Shown: positions 15,911 to 24,601, numbered from the stretch's first letter. The stretch: 41,144 bases of DNA from DTFZ01 sp964510055 (GCA_964510055.1 CAZDZY010000014.1:1-41144); one strand, 5' to 3'. Numbers and translations: made by a program. The notes: generated by a model from the sequence alone, not told the origin.

Positions 15911-17047
15911 CTACATAACCCTTTTAAGCAGCGGTATCCTTCTTAAAGAAAAGGCCGCGGCGAAGCAGGCAGGCACGCATATTGCCGACATCGCCGCGAA
16001 TTTGAAAAATGGAGGCCACCCTATCGGCGCGAACAGGAGCGCCGCCGCTATAATTATAGGCGTGTGGAACACGTAGACGGCAAAGGCGCTGCCTGAGAGT
16101 TCCTTTGCCAGCTTCCGCTGGCCGTTGAACTTCTCCCGGAAAAGCGCTATGAGCCCTATGTCCATAGCGACCGCAGTAAACGATTCCCAAAGCGCGAAGA
16201 CCGCGCTTTGCCACGTAAGGCCGCCGTTATATACGGCGTAGTTGCCGCCGAAGAATATCTGGCACGCGAGCATCATCGCGCCCCAGCCGCCAAAGCCCCA
16301 TAGCGGCGCCCAGCACAGCAGCCTTATCCCGAGTTTGTAGCTAAGCTTTGAAAACAGGTCGTGCCTGTAAGCGAATATCCCAACGATGAACAGCACTATA
16401 TATTGAGCGAAGTAACATACCATCATATTGAAAAACACCGTGACTATGGGGAAGAATATCCTTATAACGAAGGCCAATGCCGCTATGATAAGAATAAGCA
16501 AACCAAGGCTTTTTAAGCCGGCGTTTATTTTCATACGCGATACCTTTCCCCTGTTCCCCGCGGCCAGCCGGAACAGCGCGTATACCACGGAAAAGAACAG
16601 CAGCGCTATGGCGAACCAGAGAGGCCCGCTGCCGCTCAAAAAATGGCCGTTCGTTATGTTATCCGCCCAGTATGAGAAGAAACCCTGTCCCGTTTCGTGC
16701 CTGCCGAGTATCACGCACTCGATAAACGGGTCGACGGCGAATATATAGATGAGCGACGGAACGCCCAGCCTTACCGCACGGTCAAGAATAAACCTTGCGA
16801 ATCCTTTCTTATCGTAAGCCCCCGGAACGAAATACCCTGCTATGAGGAAAAGCAGCCCCATAAAGAACGCCTGCGCGAAGCTTTGGAAAAACCCGAAAAA
16901 CGCCCCTTCCGCAAAGCTTAAAGGTCTTACATCCGTATAGTACCAGCTGCTTGGGCCGCTGTAAGTAATTGCGATGTGATATACCACCACGAGAATGATA
17001 ACCAAAAGCCGGATGTTATCGATATAAAGAAGCCTCTTTTTCTCCAT
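15911..17047 (-). CDS. Acyltransferase family 3 membrane protein (MdoC/OafA-like)
   Basis: A 378-residue integral membrane protein with about ten hydrophobic segments. The start LLYIDNIRLLVIILVVVYH with the conserved His24 and the later AGYFVPGAYDKKGFARFILDR region are hallmarks of acyltransferase 3 proteins, which move acyl groups onto cell-surface glycans or other extracytoplasmic acceptors. The arrangement is closest to the glucan-biosynthesis-protein-C branch. The acceptor is unknown and no glycan genes are nearby. The ATG at 17047 has AAGGAAGG upstream. It is tail-to-tail with the nitroreductase, so the two are not an operon. Confidence 0.87.
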   Translation of the reverse strand: MEKKRLLYIDNIRLLVIILVVVYHIAITYSGPSSWYYTDVRPLSFAEGAFFGFFQSFAQAFFMGLLFLIAGYFVPGAYDKKGFARFILDRAVRLGVPSLIYIFAVDPFIECVILGRHETGQGFFSYWADNITNGHFLSGSGPLWFAIALLFFSVVYALFRLAAGNRGKVSRMKINAGLKSLGLLILIIAALAFVIRIFFPIVTVFFNMMVCYFAQYIVLFIVGIFAYRHDLFSKLSYKLGIRLLCWAPLWGFGGWGAMMLACQIFFGGNYAVYNGGLTWQSAVFALWESFTAVAMDIGLIALFREKFNGQRKLAKELSGSAFAVYVFHTPIIIAAALLFAPIGWPPFFKFAAMSAICVPACFAAAFSLRRIPLLKRVM

Positions 17048-17248
17048 AAACGGCCGCCTTCCTTAACAATGGATCGCATCGATGTCAGCGTATACGTATT
17101 ATAGAGAGTATATATTCCATCCGGTAATATTGATATGGATATTGTTGACATAGTCATGCAATTATTTGTCTGCAGATTATTGATATACCAGCACAAAATT
17201 GACCTGATACACTGCCTGAAAACAATCGATTCATAAACGCTGCGGTTG

Positions 17249-17262
17249 GGACAGGGGTGTCC
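17249..17262. repeat. Degenerate copy of the palindromic hairpin repeat, 3' of RAYT
   Basis: GGACA-GGGG-TGTCC inside the larger GGTTGGGACAGGGGTGTCC. It matches, with changes, the hairpin at 17778-17799 and lies 36 bp after the RAYT stop, where such transposases often have a target repeat. Confidence 0.55.
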
Positions 17263-17483
17263 GGCTCTGCTCATCATGGGAAAGAATGAACCTAAAATCA
17301 GCTTATATAGTATTCGTCTTCCTCCCATTTGAGCGGATTGGAATCGATGTATTCCCATATTTTGAGGTATTCCTGTTCGCTGCGAATTATATGGTCGTAA
17401 AAGGAGTGCTGCCATAAAATATTGTATCCAATCGGGAAACAACGTCTGGTTGTTATAGATTTGAATCCTTGTATGATCTTTTG

Positions 17484-17612
17484 TAGGGATGGAGCCGGAG
17501 ACGAGCGCGCCCAGTGGGCGATCAAGCGACTCGGAGGCTCTGTGAGTAAAGAAGAATGCCGAACGGCAGTGAAGGCAGGCGACTATTACGAACAGAGGAT
17601 CGCCTCTGTCCA
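17484..17612. repeat. Palindromic repeat, copy A (inserted in the RAYT gene)
   Basis: This stretch closely matches 36590-36751: long runs such as GGAGGCTCTGT, ATGCCGAACGGCAGTGAAGG and ACTATTACGAACAGAGGATCG are shared. It contains several small hairpins, including a GCCCA/TGGGC pair near the left end and CAGAGG-ATCG-CCTCTG at 17592-17609. Copy A lacks about 35 bases found in copy B. A non-autonomous REP- or MITE-like element is likely. Confidence 0.8.
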
Positions 17613-17777
17613 TCCACTAAATCTTCATTCTTGTTTTCGTTTGTTATCATTATTATTCCATGAAAATGATTTGGCATAATAACGAATTTGCCTGCCTGAA
17701 CGTTTTGGTATGTTTTATTTATGTTATTCCAACATTCGTGTACAATATTTCCTACTGAGGACAAATCAATATTACCC

Positions 17778-17799
17778 GGTCGGACAGGGGCGTCCGACC
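17778..17799. repeat. Perfect 8-6-8 hairpin repeat inside the RAYT reading frame
   Basis: GGTCGGAC-AGGGGC-GTCCGACC. On the coding strand of RAYT it is translated in frame as part of VGSDAPVRPG, so the insertion was tolerated there. A degenerate relative lies at 17249-17262. Confidence 0.75.
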
Positions 17800-17898
17800 C
17801 TACAATATGACCAAATATGTATTTGCGATCCAACGCGCATATCGTTATAAAATAATCTTTGAGCCTTATCCTTTTTCGTTCAGGATGCTCCAAACCTC

Positions 17899-18348
17899 TT
17901 ATCCTTTGATCGATTCATCGACAACCTTATTGATGAGCCCGCCGTCAGCCTTGCCTTTCAAGACCGGCATCAGCGATTTCATTATTTTCCCTTTGTCCTG
18001 AGGCGACGGTTTATCGATACCCAATTGCCGGATGACCTCGACAACGGCTTTCTTTATTTCGCCTTCGCCCATCCTCTGCGGCGCGAATTCCGAATATACG
18101 CCGATCATGAATTTATGCTCTTCGATGATATCCTCCCTGTCTGCGGGAGAGGTGTCTATGGCTTCCTGCGCCTCTTTGATCTCTTTATAAACGACCGCGT
18201 TCTCCTCGTCTTCGGTAAGGTCTTCGCGTTTATCGATCCTCTTCGATTTTAGAGCGGAGAGCAGCAGCGAAAGGGCTTCCTTGCGCTTCATATCGCCCTT
18301 CTTTAACGCCTTCATCATTTCCTGTCCTACCAAATCGATCTTAGACAT
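17899..18348 (-). CDS. yqeY: YqeY / GatB-YqeY domain protein
   Basis: A 149-residue, highly charged helical protein matching the YqeY family along its whole length (ALSLLLSALKSKRID, EDEENAVVYKEIKEAQEAID, and the C-terminal GKIMKSLMPVLKGKADGGLINKVV typical of the GatB/YqeY tail). This domain is shared with the GatB subunit of the tRNA amidotransferase and is thought to bind tRNA; the free-standing protein has no proven role. I chose ATG 18348, preceded by AAAGAGGAT, over the longer frame to 18447. In many Bacillota yqeY follows rpsU; here it is followed by the broken RAYT gene only 5 bp downstream. Confidence 0.9.
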   Translation of the reverse strand: MSKIDLVGQEMMKALKKGDMKRKEALSLLLSALKSKRIDKREDLTEDEENAVVYKEIKEAQEAIDTSPADREDIIEEHKFMIGVYSEFAPQRMGEGEIKKAVVEVIRQLGIDKPSPQDKGKIMKSLMPVLKGKADGGLINKVVDESIKG

Positions 18349-18483
18349 AACGATCCTCTTTCTCAACAAATAATATTTGATTCTGCTATAATATCCCGAA
18401 TAACAAAATGACTTTTTACCCGAATCGATTGTATCACTTTTTTCCATTCCGGTACACTATGATCCGTGTTACGTTTTAGTTAA

Positions 18484-18516
18484 ATATAAAATTGGCCGGA
18501 AACTTTGTTCCCGGCC
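18484..18516 (-). terminator. Terminator of the ABC exporter operon
   Basis: On the minus strand GGCCGGGAAC-AAA-GTTTCCGGCC (10-bp stem with one G-T pair) is followed by AATTTTATATTT, 6 bp after the permease stop. Confidence 0.88.
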
Positions 18517-18522
18517 GCGAGG

Positions 18523-19416
18523 TCATTTGGTTATCCAGCTTCTTCTCGACAGCCGCCATATAGAAAGCAGGAAGAACAATATTCCCGAGCCGGCTATTAT
18601 GAGCGCCATCATCCATGGGGTAACGGTGGTACTGCCGAAATACAGGTTAATGCCGAATGTGTCTGCATAATTATTTGCATATTGCGCCGGAGCATGCGCG
18701 AAGACCTGCTCCATCGGCGCTGCCGTAAATATCTGCCTCAGCCATACAGCGCTGTACGTGAACGGTATAAACTTCATCACCGTCACTATAGCGCCCGGCA
18801 ATATGCCGACGGGGACGTATATGCCCGTCAGGAAGCCTATCATCGTGCCCAGTATGGTGCTTAAAGTTGCAAATGCATTTACTGTTTTAATATAACTCGT
18901 TATGAAGCATACGAACGACGAAAACGAGAATATGGACAGTATCAGTATGCCGATAGTTTCTATGACCTGCAGTGGTGCGAGCAGTTCCCCACCAGAAAAC
19001 ACTATATACGCTTCGGCTATGATGAGCGCCACAAGGTTCATTATGAATGAGATCACCGCCGAAGATATCATATATCCCCCGACGAGCTGCGCCCGCTTTA
19101 TCGGAGATACGAAGAAATCCTTCACTCTTCCCCTGTGCACGTCATCCACCATAGTGCCGTAAGCGCCGAGGCTTACCGTGACCGTGCTTACCGCGAGTAT
19201 ACCCGCAAATATCCACGAGTTTACCAGCCACGCCATCTTCGCCTCAGGTATTAAGCTCCCCGTCGTGCTCTTTAGTTCATCCACTTGTATTTTTCCAAGG
19301 AAAAGCGCATACAGGGCGATTATGATTATTACGGAAAGGAGCGAGAAAAATACCGAAGCTTTATCCCTGAAAAACAGCTTTAAGTTCCGTGTTACGAGGC
19401 TCATTACCGTTCTCAT
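18523..19416 (-). CDS. ABC-2 type exporter permease (DrrB-like)
   Basis: A 297-residue membrane protein with about six transmembrane segments and the ABC-2 layout: a cytoplasmic N-terminus (MRTVMSLVTRNLKLFFRDKA), a long first external loop, then clustered segments. It would form the membrane channel for the ATPase encoded just upstream. I chose the ATG at 19416, which overlaps the ATPase stop as ATGA and so suggests translational coupling; the frame is open further upstream but inside the ATPase gene. Exporters of this DrrAB type move drugs, antibiotics or lipids; the substrate cannot be read from sequence. Confidence 0.88.
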   Translation of the reverse strand: MRTVMSLVTRNLKLFFRDKASVFFSLLSVIIIIALYALFLGKIQVDELKSTTGSLIPEAKMAWLVNSWIFAGILAVSTVTVSLGAYGTMVDDVHRGRVKDFFVSPIKRAQLVGGYMISSAVISFIMNLVALIIAEAYIVFSGGELLAPLQVIETIGILILSIFSFSSFVCFITSYIKTVNAFATLSTILGTMIGFLTGIYVPVGILPGAIVTVMKFIPFTYSAVWLRQIFTAAPMEQVFAHAPAQYANNYADTFGINLYFGSTTVTPWMMALIIAGSGILFFLLSIWRLSRRSWITK

Positions 19417-20339
19417 GATTCCCCTCCTTCGCGTATCGCGTGGCCGGTGACAGCCATGAATACGTCGTCCATATTTCCCCGTACGACCTCGAATTGGAAC
19501 ACGTGCTGCTCTATCTTTTTGAGCAGCGCGAGCGCTTCCATGCTCGAGCCGCACTTTACCACGATAAGCTCGCGGTCGGTCTCGTACTTTGCTTTCAAGC
19601 TCTCAAGCGCCTTTTTAAGCGCGCCCAAGTCCTTTGGCTGTATCCTTAAATAATCGCTGCTGTATTTGAGCCGCAGTTCTTCGGGCGTGCCTATGGCGGC
19701 GATCTTTCCTTTATCGATTATGGCTACCTTGTCGGCGCCCGCCGCCTCTTCCATGTAATGCGTAGTCATGAATACTGTCATTCCCGTCTTCTTTTGCAGG
19801 CCGGTGACAGTATCCCACACGCGCAGCCTTGTCTGCGGGTCAAGGCCGGTCGTCGGTTCGTCGAGGAACAGGACTTTAGGCCTGTGTATAAGGCCGCGCG
19901 CTATGTCCGCGCGCCTTCTCTGCCCGCCCGAGAGTTTGCCGTACCGCCTGCCTAATATATCCGCCACGGAAACCGCCTCGGCTACTTCCTTTATCCGTTT
20001 CTTTATCTCGCTATGCGCCATGCCGTAAAGCATCGCTCTGGTTTCGAGATTTTCACGTACTGTCATAAGGTCGTCAAGCACGGATTCCTGAAACACCGTG
20101 CCTATGCAGCCTCTTACCTTCGAGCCTTCAGTCGCCGAATCGAAACCCGCTACAGTCACTTTACCGCCGGTGATCTCTGCTGTCGTACATATGGAGTTGA
20201 TGGTGCTCGATTTGCCGGCGCCGTTAGGCCCCAGGAACGCGAAAAGCGTGCCTTCATCGACGTCGAACGATATCCCGTCCACGGCCAGCACGTCGCCGTA
20301 CTTCTTAACGAGCCCATGGACTTCTATTGATTTCGCCAA
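19413..20339 (-). CDS. ABC exporter ATP-binding protein (DrrA-like)
   Basis: A 308-residue ATPase. Walker A GPNGAGKSS is at about residues 37-45, the signature LSGGQRRRADIARGL near 137, Walker B VLFLDEPTTGLDP near 157 and the H-loop TTHYMEE near 191. A C-terminal domain of about 90 residues (DLGALKKALESLKAKYE and onward) is typical of the drug-export DrrA/CcmA group. The most likely start is a TTG at 20339, six bases after GGAGGTG; the longer reading from a TTG at 20354 would include that ribosome binding site in the coding region. It forms a two-gene operon with the permease through a 4-nt overlap. Confidence 0.9.
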   Translation of the reverse strand: MAKSIEVHGLVKKYGDVLAVDGISFDVDEGTLFAFLGPNGAGKSSTINSICTTAEITGGKVTVAGFDSATEGSKVRGCIGTVFQESVLDDLMTVRENLETRAMLYGMAHSEIKKRIKEVAEAVSVADILGRRYGKLSGGQRRRADIARGLIHRPKVLFLDEPTTGLDPQTRLRVWDTVTGLQKKTGMTVFMTTHYMEEAAGADKVAIIDKGKIAAIGTPEELRLKYSSDYLRIQPKDLGALKKALESLKAKYETDRELIVVKCGSSMEALALLKKIEQHVFQFEVVRGNMDDVFMAVTGHAIREGGES

Positions 20340-20404
20340 TTGTTTCACCTCCAAAAATTTCTAAAATCATTAATGCGAGGATTATAACACAATAAAGTCT
20401 GGCA

Positions 20405-20424
20405 TTCTACAACAATTTGTAGAA
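20405..20424. promoter_or_regulatory. 8-4-8 palindrome upstream of the ABC operon
   Basis: TTCTACAA-CAAT-TTGTAGAA, perfect, 66 bp upstream of the ATPase TTG in a divergent intergenic region. Position and symmetry suit an operator; the matching regulator is not in the neighbourhood. Confidence 0.5.
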
Positions 20425-20443
20425 ATACATGTAAATTCTTTAA

Positions 20444-20465
20444 CAGGCCGCCGGCAGGCGGCCTG
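20444..20465. other. GC-rich 9-4-9 hairpin in the divergent region
   Basis: CAGGCCGCC-GGCA-GGCGGCCTG, a perfect stem. It lacks a T tract on either strand, so it is not a normal terminator. It lies between the ABC promoter region and thpR. Confidence 0.5.
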
Positions 20466-20542
20466 CTGCGTAATATCATAAAACTGTCCGGATTCCTTTG
20501 AAGCGTCAATTATGGTATCATATCAGTACAGGAGTATTGCTT

Positions 20543-21061
20543 ATGCGTTTATTTATCGGTATAAAAACCTGCTGCGAAGATTATCTTTCCGCCCTTCAGG
20601 AAGAACTTAAAAAATACGGCAGGGGCAACTTTACTCACAGAGATAACCTGCACCTGACGCTGAAATTCTTAGGCGAAACTCCGCCCGCGAGGGTCAGGGA
20701 GATATCGGGCGCGATGGCTGATGTAAAAGCGGAACCTTTTACACTTGAACTGCGCGGTGCAAAAGTTTTCAACAAAAACGGCATAGTATCCGCCGAAATC
20801 GGAGGGAACCTGGGGCCCCTGCTTGCCCTCGCCGGAAAGCTTGAAGACGCGCTCGAAGCCATAGGCTTCCCGAAAGAATCAAGGAATTTCAAGGCGCACA
20901 TAACGCTCGTGCGAGAGTTCAGGCAGAATCCCGGCTGCGATATCGCTGATATACCGCACGGCAGCCAAAAGTTTACGGTGGGCGGGATTATTCTGTTCGA
21001 GAGTACAAGGATTGACGGTAAGCTTACGTACGTGCCTCTTTATACAAAAAAGCTGATATAA
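20543..21061 (+). CDS. thpR: RNA 2',3'-cyclic phosphodiesterase ThpR (2H family)
   Basis: A 172-residue cytosolic enzyme of the 2H phosphoesterase superfamily, able to open 2',3'-cyclic phosphate ends of RNA. Both catalytic HxTx motifs are present: H37-L-T39 (HLTLKFLG) and H119-I-T121 (HITLVR). The N-terminal MRLFIGI strand is characteristic. I chose the ATG at 20543, preceded by AGGAG; the frame runs upstream to 20498 without a start signal. The PH-like membrane protein follows 15 bp downstream with its own strong ribosome binding site, so they are likely cotranscribed. Confidence 0.9.
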   Translation: MRLFIGIKTCCEDYLSALQEELKKYGRGNFTHRDNLHLTLKFLGETPPARVREISGAMADVKAEPFTLELRGAKVFNKNGIVSAEIGGNLGPLLALAGKLEDALEAIGFPKESRNFKAHITLVREFRQNPGCDIADIPHGSQKFTVGGIILFESTRIDGKLTYVPLYTKKLI

Positions 21062-21076
21062 ATAAAGGAGGATAAT

Positions 21077-21589
21077 ATGGAACAGCAAAATAACCTTCTT
21101 GTAAACACCGGAACAGCAGTTAATCCAAAAATTTATAGTACAACGGGCGGGGTCACTACCGTAAGGCCTGTAAGGTTCTTCGGTATATTCGCAGTCATCG
21201 GCGTGATCATAATGACCGTAACTGTTCTAATCGTTCTTATCACCAGAGACCGGCAAAACGTAATATCAGCCATATGCGCCATAGCTTTTATTGCGGCTCT
21301 TGGAGCTCCTTTATTTGCATTCTCTTTCGTGCTGCGGTATTATCTGGACAATGAAAAAATAATTCAAAGGAATATGCTCGGCGTTAAAAAGCAGCTTTAC
21401 TGGAAAGATATAAAAACAGTACGCTCTAACCCTCTTCAGCCTACCGATATCAGATTATATGGAGCAGGTAAAACCATAAAGATCTATCCGTCGTTCTACT
21501 TCGGTTCGGGCTCGGAGCTTATTTTAAAGCAAATACACAAACACTGCGCCGACGCGGAATGGAAAAGCGTAGCCCGTATTTTTTCCTGA
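21077..21589 (+). CDS. Two-helix membrane protein with bacterial PH-like domain
   Basis: A 170-residue protein: a polar N-terminus of about 35 residues, two transmembrane segments (about 36-56 and 65-90), then a soluble C-terminal part beginning YYLDNEKIIQRNMLG and continuing YWKDIKTVRSN. That order (two helices then a beta-rich 'bPH' domain with a W-K-D-I strand) matches membrane-anchored bacterial PH proteins, which have no settled function. The ATG follows AAAGGAGG. It is probably in an operon with thpR. Confidence 0.75.
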   Translation: MEQQNNLLVNTGTAVNPKIYSTTGGVTTVRPVRFFGIFAVIGVIIMTVTVLIVLITRDRQNVISAICAIAFIAALGAPLFAFSFVLRYYLDNEKIIQRNMLGVKKQLYWKDIKTVRSNPLQPTDIRLYGAGKTIKIYPSFYFGSGSELILKQIHKHCADAEWKSVARIFS

Positions 21590-21803
21590 TCCTATTGTTA
21601 ATAACCATACCGCTGAGCGCTGTATTCGGCAGGGGACAAATACGGGAAAATTACTTAGGTTAATCGCTGAAAGTATTTTAAACAATTTAAATCTGGTGTA
21701 TAATGGATACATATAAAGTCTTATCTTTACGGTATATAAAAACAAAGCTTTTTTTGGGGGCAGTATTGGTGGGTTTGGTGAATTGTGTTTTCAGGAGAGG
21801 ACT

Positions 21804-23399
21804 ATGACACAAAAGCTTAACCGGCGAACGCATTTGAAAACAAGAAAGTTAAAAAAAGCAAACCGTTTTTTAAAGGCCGCTGATGGAATCGGTTCTTTTT
21901 TCAGGCGTATTTTTGAGCAGATCAAAAAAGGTAACAAACGGACGATAGCTGCCGCGGCAGCAGCGGCGCTCGTTATTCTGGCTGCCGTAATAATACCCGT
22001 TGCGATAAGTCCCGTTTTTTCAGGGCAGGCGGGTCCTTCAAATTCACCTGATAACACTTTTGTGTACACTTCTCCCGCGCCTGCGCCCGTTCACCTTATA
22101 GAGGGCGATTACGACCCAAATATAGTGACGGTGCAGGAACGTTTGATGGATCTGGGATACTTAGGCCCGGCTGAGCCTACCGACTACTTCGGCCCGGCTA
22201 CCCTCGAGGCCGTTAAACATTTTCAGCGCCAGCTGGGAAATGAGCAGACGGGCGTTATAGACGATCCGCTTTACAGCGCTATAATGTCGGAAAGCGCTGA
22301 AAGCTACATCCTTAAAATCGAAGACGAAGGAAGCGACGTGACCCAGGTGCAGGAAAGGCTGTACCAGATGGGCTACTTCTCCGATAAAGGATCGGTGACC
22401 GGACATTTCGGTACGGATACGCAGGACGCGGTGAAAGAATTCCAGACGACCAACGGGCTTGAAGCGGACGGCATGGTAAACGCCGGGACTTTTGAGAAGC
22501 TCTCCAGCCCGGACGCGAAAGCCAACATACTCTCTTCCGGCGATAGTAACGATGTGGTCAGAAAGTACCAGGAAAAGCTATTAAACCTCGCTTATCTTAC
22601 AACAGAGCCGGACGGAAAATACGGCAGCGATACAATGGCGGCGGTAAAAATGTTCCAGGATAAGAACGGCCTGGTTGCCGACGGCTATCTCGGCCCCGCC
22701 ACGCGCGAGCTTTTAGATTCCGGCAGCGCCAAGCAAAACGTTTTTACTATAGGGGATTCGGGAAATACGGTGAAAAGCGTACAGGAGTATCTTGTAGATG
22801 CAAACTACCTGAAGAGTTCGTCGACGACCGGGTATTATGGCACGGTAACCGAAACCGCCGTCCGGATCTTTCAGAAGAATAACAGACTAACCAGCGACGG
22901 TAAAGTAGGAAAACAAACACTGGATCGCTTAAGAAGCGGGAATTGTGTTAAAGCAAAAGCGCCTGTTACGGGCGGGGTCGGCACTCCCTCCGAGTCGAGC
23001 GAAAGGGTAAAAGAGATGCTGGCGCTCGCGCGCTCAAAGATAGGCTGCCCGTATGTACACGGTGCGAAAGGGCCTGACTCTTTCGACTGTACGGGTCTCG
23101 TCTATTGGGTTTTAAACCACATAGAGGGTTACAGGTTCGGCTATCTTACGCCTTACAGGTGGCGCTCTGCCGATAAATATATGAAGCCGGCCCCCATAAA
23201 AATAACTTCGATAGACGCGATAAAGCCCGGAGACATAGTGATATTCCATATCGAGGGCCTCGACAGCACGCGCGGCCACGCGGGTATAGCCTCTTCGGAT
23301 ACGCTCATGATACACGCTGTAAACGATTGCGTAAAAGAAACAAGCTACAAGCAAAAGTACTGGAAGGCCCGTTTTGTATGCGCGTGGCGCATTTTTTGA
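21804..23399 (+). CDS. NlpC/P60 endopeptidase with four peptidoglycan-binding repeats
   Basis: A 531-residue protein with a basic cytoplasmic N-terminus of about 47 residues, one transmembrane segment (about 48-70), a short linker, four PG_binding_1 repeats between about residues 100 and 380 (each with a V-Q-E-x-L...G-Y-L and F-Q pattern) and a C-terminal NlpC/P60 domain. Catalytic residues are Cys429 (FDCTGLVYW), His492 (GHAGIA) and His504 (IHAVN). Such enzymes cut peptide stems of peptidoglycan outside the membrane; here the enzyme is anchored as a type II membrane protein rather than secreted. ATG 21804 has AGGAGAGG upstream. Four binding repeats is more than usual and suggests tight wall attachment. 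Confidence 0.92.
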   Translation: MTQKLNRRTHLKTRKLKKANRFLKAADGIGSFFRRIFEQIKKGNKRTIAAAAAAALVILAAVIIPVAISPVFSGQAGPSNSPDNTFVYTSPAPAPVHLIEGDYDPNIVTVQERLMDLGYLGPAEPTDYFGPATLEAVKHFQRQLGNEQTGVIDDPLYSAIMSESAESYILKIEDEGSDVTQVQERLYQMGYFSDKGSVTGHFGTDTQDAVKEFQTTNGLEADGMVNAGTFEKLSSPDAKANILSSGDSNDVVRKYQEKLLNLAYLTTEPDGKYGSDTMAAVKMFQDKNGLVADGYLGPATRELLDSGSAKQNVFTIGDSGNTVKSVQEYLVDANYLKSSSTTGYYGTVTETAVRIFQKNNRLTSDGKVGKQTLDRLRSGNCVKAKAPVTGGVGTPSESSERVKEMLALARSKIGCPYVHGAKGPDSFDCTGLVYWVLNHIEGYRFGYLTPYRWRSADKYMKPAPIKITSIDAIKPGDIVIFHIEGLDSTRGHAGIASSDTLMIHAVNDCVKETSYKQKYWKARFVCAWRIF

Positions 23400-23529
23400 A
23401 GTATATATTCGCAACTATAGTTTTTCAATTGCTTCTATCATTATCCGCAAAATATGTTTTTTGTTCGAATCCTATACGTTCATAGTGTAAGCTAAACATA
23501 GGAGAAAACAGAAGACAGCGCAGCGACTC

Positions 23530-23600
23530 CGCCCACACCTCGGGGTGGGCGGAAAACGCCGACCCATCCCCGTCGCCGCTGTTTACAATTAGCGGCGTAT
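23530..23600. other. Two adjacent hairpins in the NlpC/P60 downstream region
   Basis: TCCGCCCAC pairs with GTGGGCGGA (about 23530-23554) and CGCCGCT pairs with AGCGGCG (about 23573-23596). Neither is followed by a T tract. They occupy the 297-bp gap between two genes that otherwise holds no convincing gene; the 72-codon minus-strand frame across it lacks a start signal. Confidence 0.45.
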
Positions 23601-23696
23601 GGGATATATTCGTAATATAATATGACAAAATAAGAATATTCAAATTGACTGCATCTACCAGAGAGCAAAAGCCGGAATACAGAAAGAAGGGTAATC

Positions 23697-24548
23697 GTGA
23701 GCGGAAATGACGTTATTCAAAATTACGGCGGCAGTGGGCAGGGCAACCCGTATCAGTCTGTTTCTGCGCCCTCATATCGGCTGATAAGAAAGCGTTGGCT
23801 TACTATAACCGCCGTTGTAGTTTTGGGTTTCTGGGCACTGGTAACTCTGGGAGCATTCGCCTCTTATGGCGAGGCCGCTTTGTCCACCCGCAGCCGCAAG
23901 CCGCTTTTCATCCGTACGGCGAATGATATTAACTTCTATAACTATGAAGATTATATTTCCGACGAGACCGGATGGCTCGATTATAAATCGATAGTAAGTT
24001 CCGGGCTAAAAGACTTTTATGAACAAACGGGCATATTGCCCTACGTATATATTACCGACAGTATCAACGGTTCCGCCTCCACTGATCGTACTGAACTTAA
24101 GGCGTTTGCGAAAAGCCTTTACAGCGAGCTGTTTACCGATCAGGTGCACCTGCTTTTCGTATATGTCTATACGGCGAACAGTTATATGTACTGCTATGAG
24201 TGCGGTACGCTGGCCGCCGGGGTCTTCGATGAAGAAGCCGGGATCATACTGCAGGATTATATCGACAAGTATCAAACTGACAGCTCGCTTTCAAACTCTC
24301 AATTCCTGGGCAGAGTATTTACGAGCACTGCCGATCGCATTATGATAAAGACAATCTCTCCGTTAGCCGCTTGCATCGTATTCATGATATTGGCGGCAAT
24401 TTTCGCATTTCTTATCATCCGTCAGCAGAAAAAATATAAAGCGGCTTTGGAAGAACTGAAGACCAAAGAAATTCTGCAAATACCTCTCGAGAAGTTCAGC
24501 GATCCTGAAACGGCGGAGTTTTTGGAAAAGTGTGATGGTAAAACATAA
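23697..24548 (+). CDS. Two-pass membrane protein with TPM-like extracytoplasmic domain
   Basis: A 283-residue protein starting at GTG 23697, eight bases after GAAGGG. One transmembrane segment is at about residues 35-57 and another at about 221-243, so the middle domain faces outside. That domain contains GLKDFYEQTGILPYVYI and FTDQVHLLFVYVY, which recall the TPM (TLP18.3/Psb32/MOLO-1) fold, but the match is only by eye. The cytoplasmic C-terminal tail is charged and helical. No role can be assigned. Confidence 0.7.
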   Translation: MSGNDVIQNYGGSGQGNPYQSVSAPSYRLIRKRWLTITAVVVLGFWALVTLGAFASYGEAALSTRSRKPLFIRTANDINFYNYEDYISDETGWLDYKSIVSSGLKDFYEQTGILPYVYITDSINGSASTDRTELKAFAKSLYSELFTDQVHLLFVYVYTANSYMYCYECGTLAAGVFDEEAGIILQDYIDKYQTDSSLSNSQFLGRVFTSTADRIMIKTISPLAACIVFMILAAIFAFLIIRQQKKYKAALEELKTKEILQIPLEKFSDPETAEFLEKCDGKT

Positions 24549-24570
24549 GTTTAAATGACGCGCTTTTAAC

Positions 24571-24601
24571 CTCGCTGTTTACGCTGTTTCAAAACAGCGA
24601 G
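24571..24601. other. Hairpin after the TPM-like gene
   Basis: CTCGCTGTTT pairs with AAACAGCGAG around an 11-base loop, 23 bp after the stop codon. No T tract follows, so it may be a degenerate terminator or an RNA-stabilising stem. Confidence 0.4.

Larger units (their letters stand above)
17298..17893 (-). pseudogene. RAYT (REP-associated Y1 transposase), interrupted
   Basis: The N-terminal part (ATG 17893) reads MEHPERKRIRLKDYF and contains FVIMPNHFHGIIMI, the HUH metal-binding motif of Y1 transposases that act on single-stranded REP sequences. The frame is lost at a 128-bp palindromic repeat (17484-17612), where it reads into a stop at 17522. The C-terminal part is open in another frame (17298-17525): PSLQKIIQGFKS, then WQHSFYDHIIR with the likely catalytic Tyr, ending NPLKWEEDEYYIS. 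So the repeat sits between catalytic His pair and Tyr and separates them. A second hairpin (17778-17799) is read through in frame near the N-terminus. The gene starts 6 bp after the yqeY stop. Inactivation is a strong inference; programmed frameshifting is an unlikely alternative. Confidence 0.82.

Noticed and set aside
16927..17613. 228-codon minus-strand ORF across the RAYT 3' region
   Set aside because: It mixes repeat sequence with the wrong frame of RAYT and the 5' end of the acyltransferase; no ribosome binding site.
23425..23643. 72-codon minus-strand ORF downstream of the NlpC/P60 gene
   Set aside because: It needs a TTG start without a ribosome binding site and reads through two hairpins.
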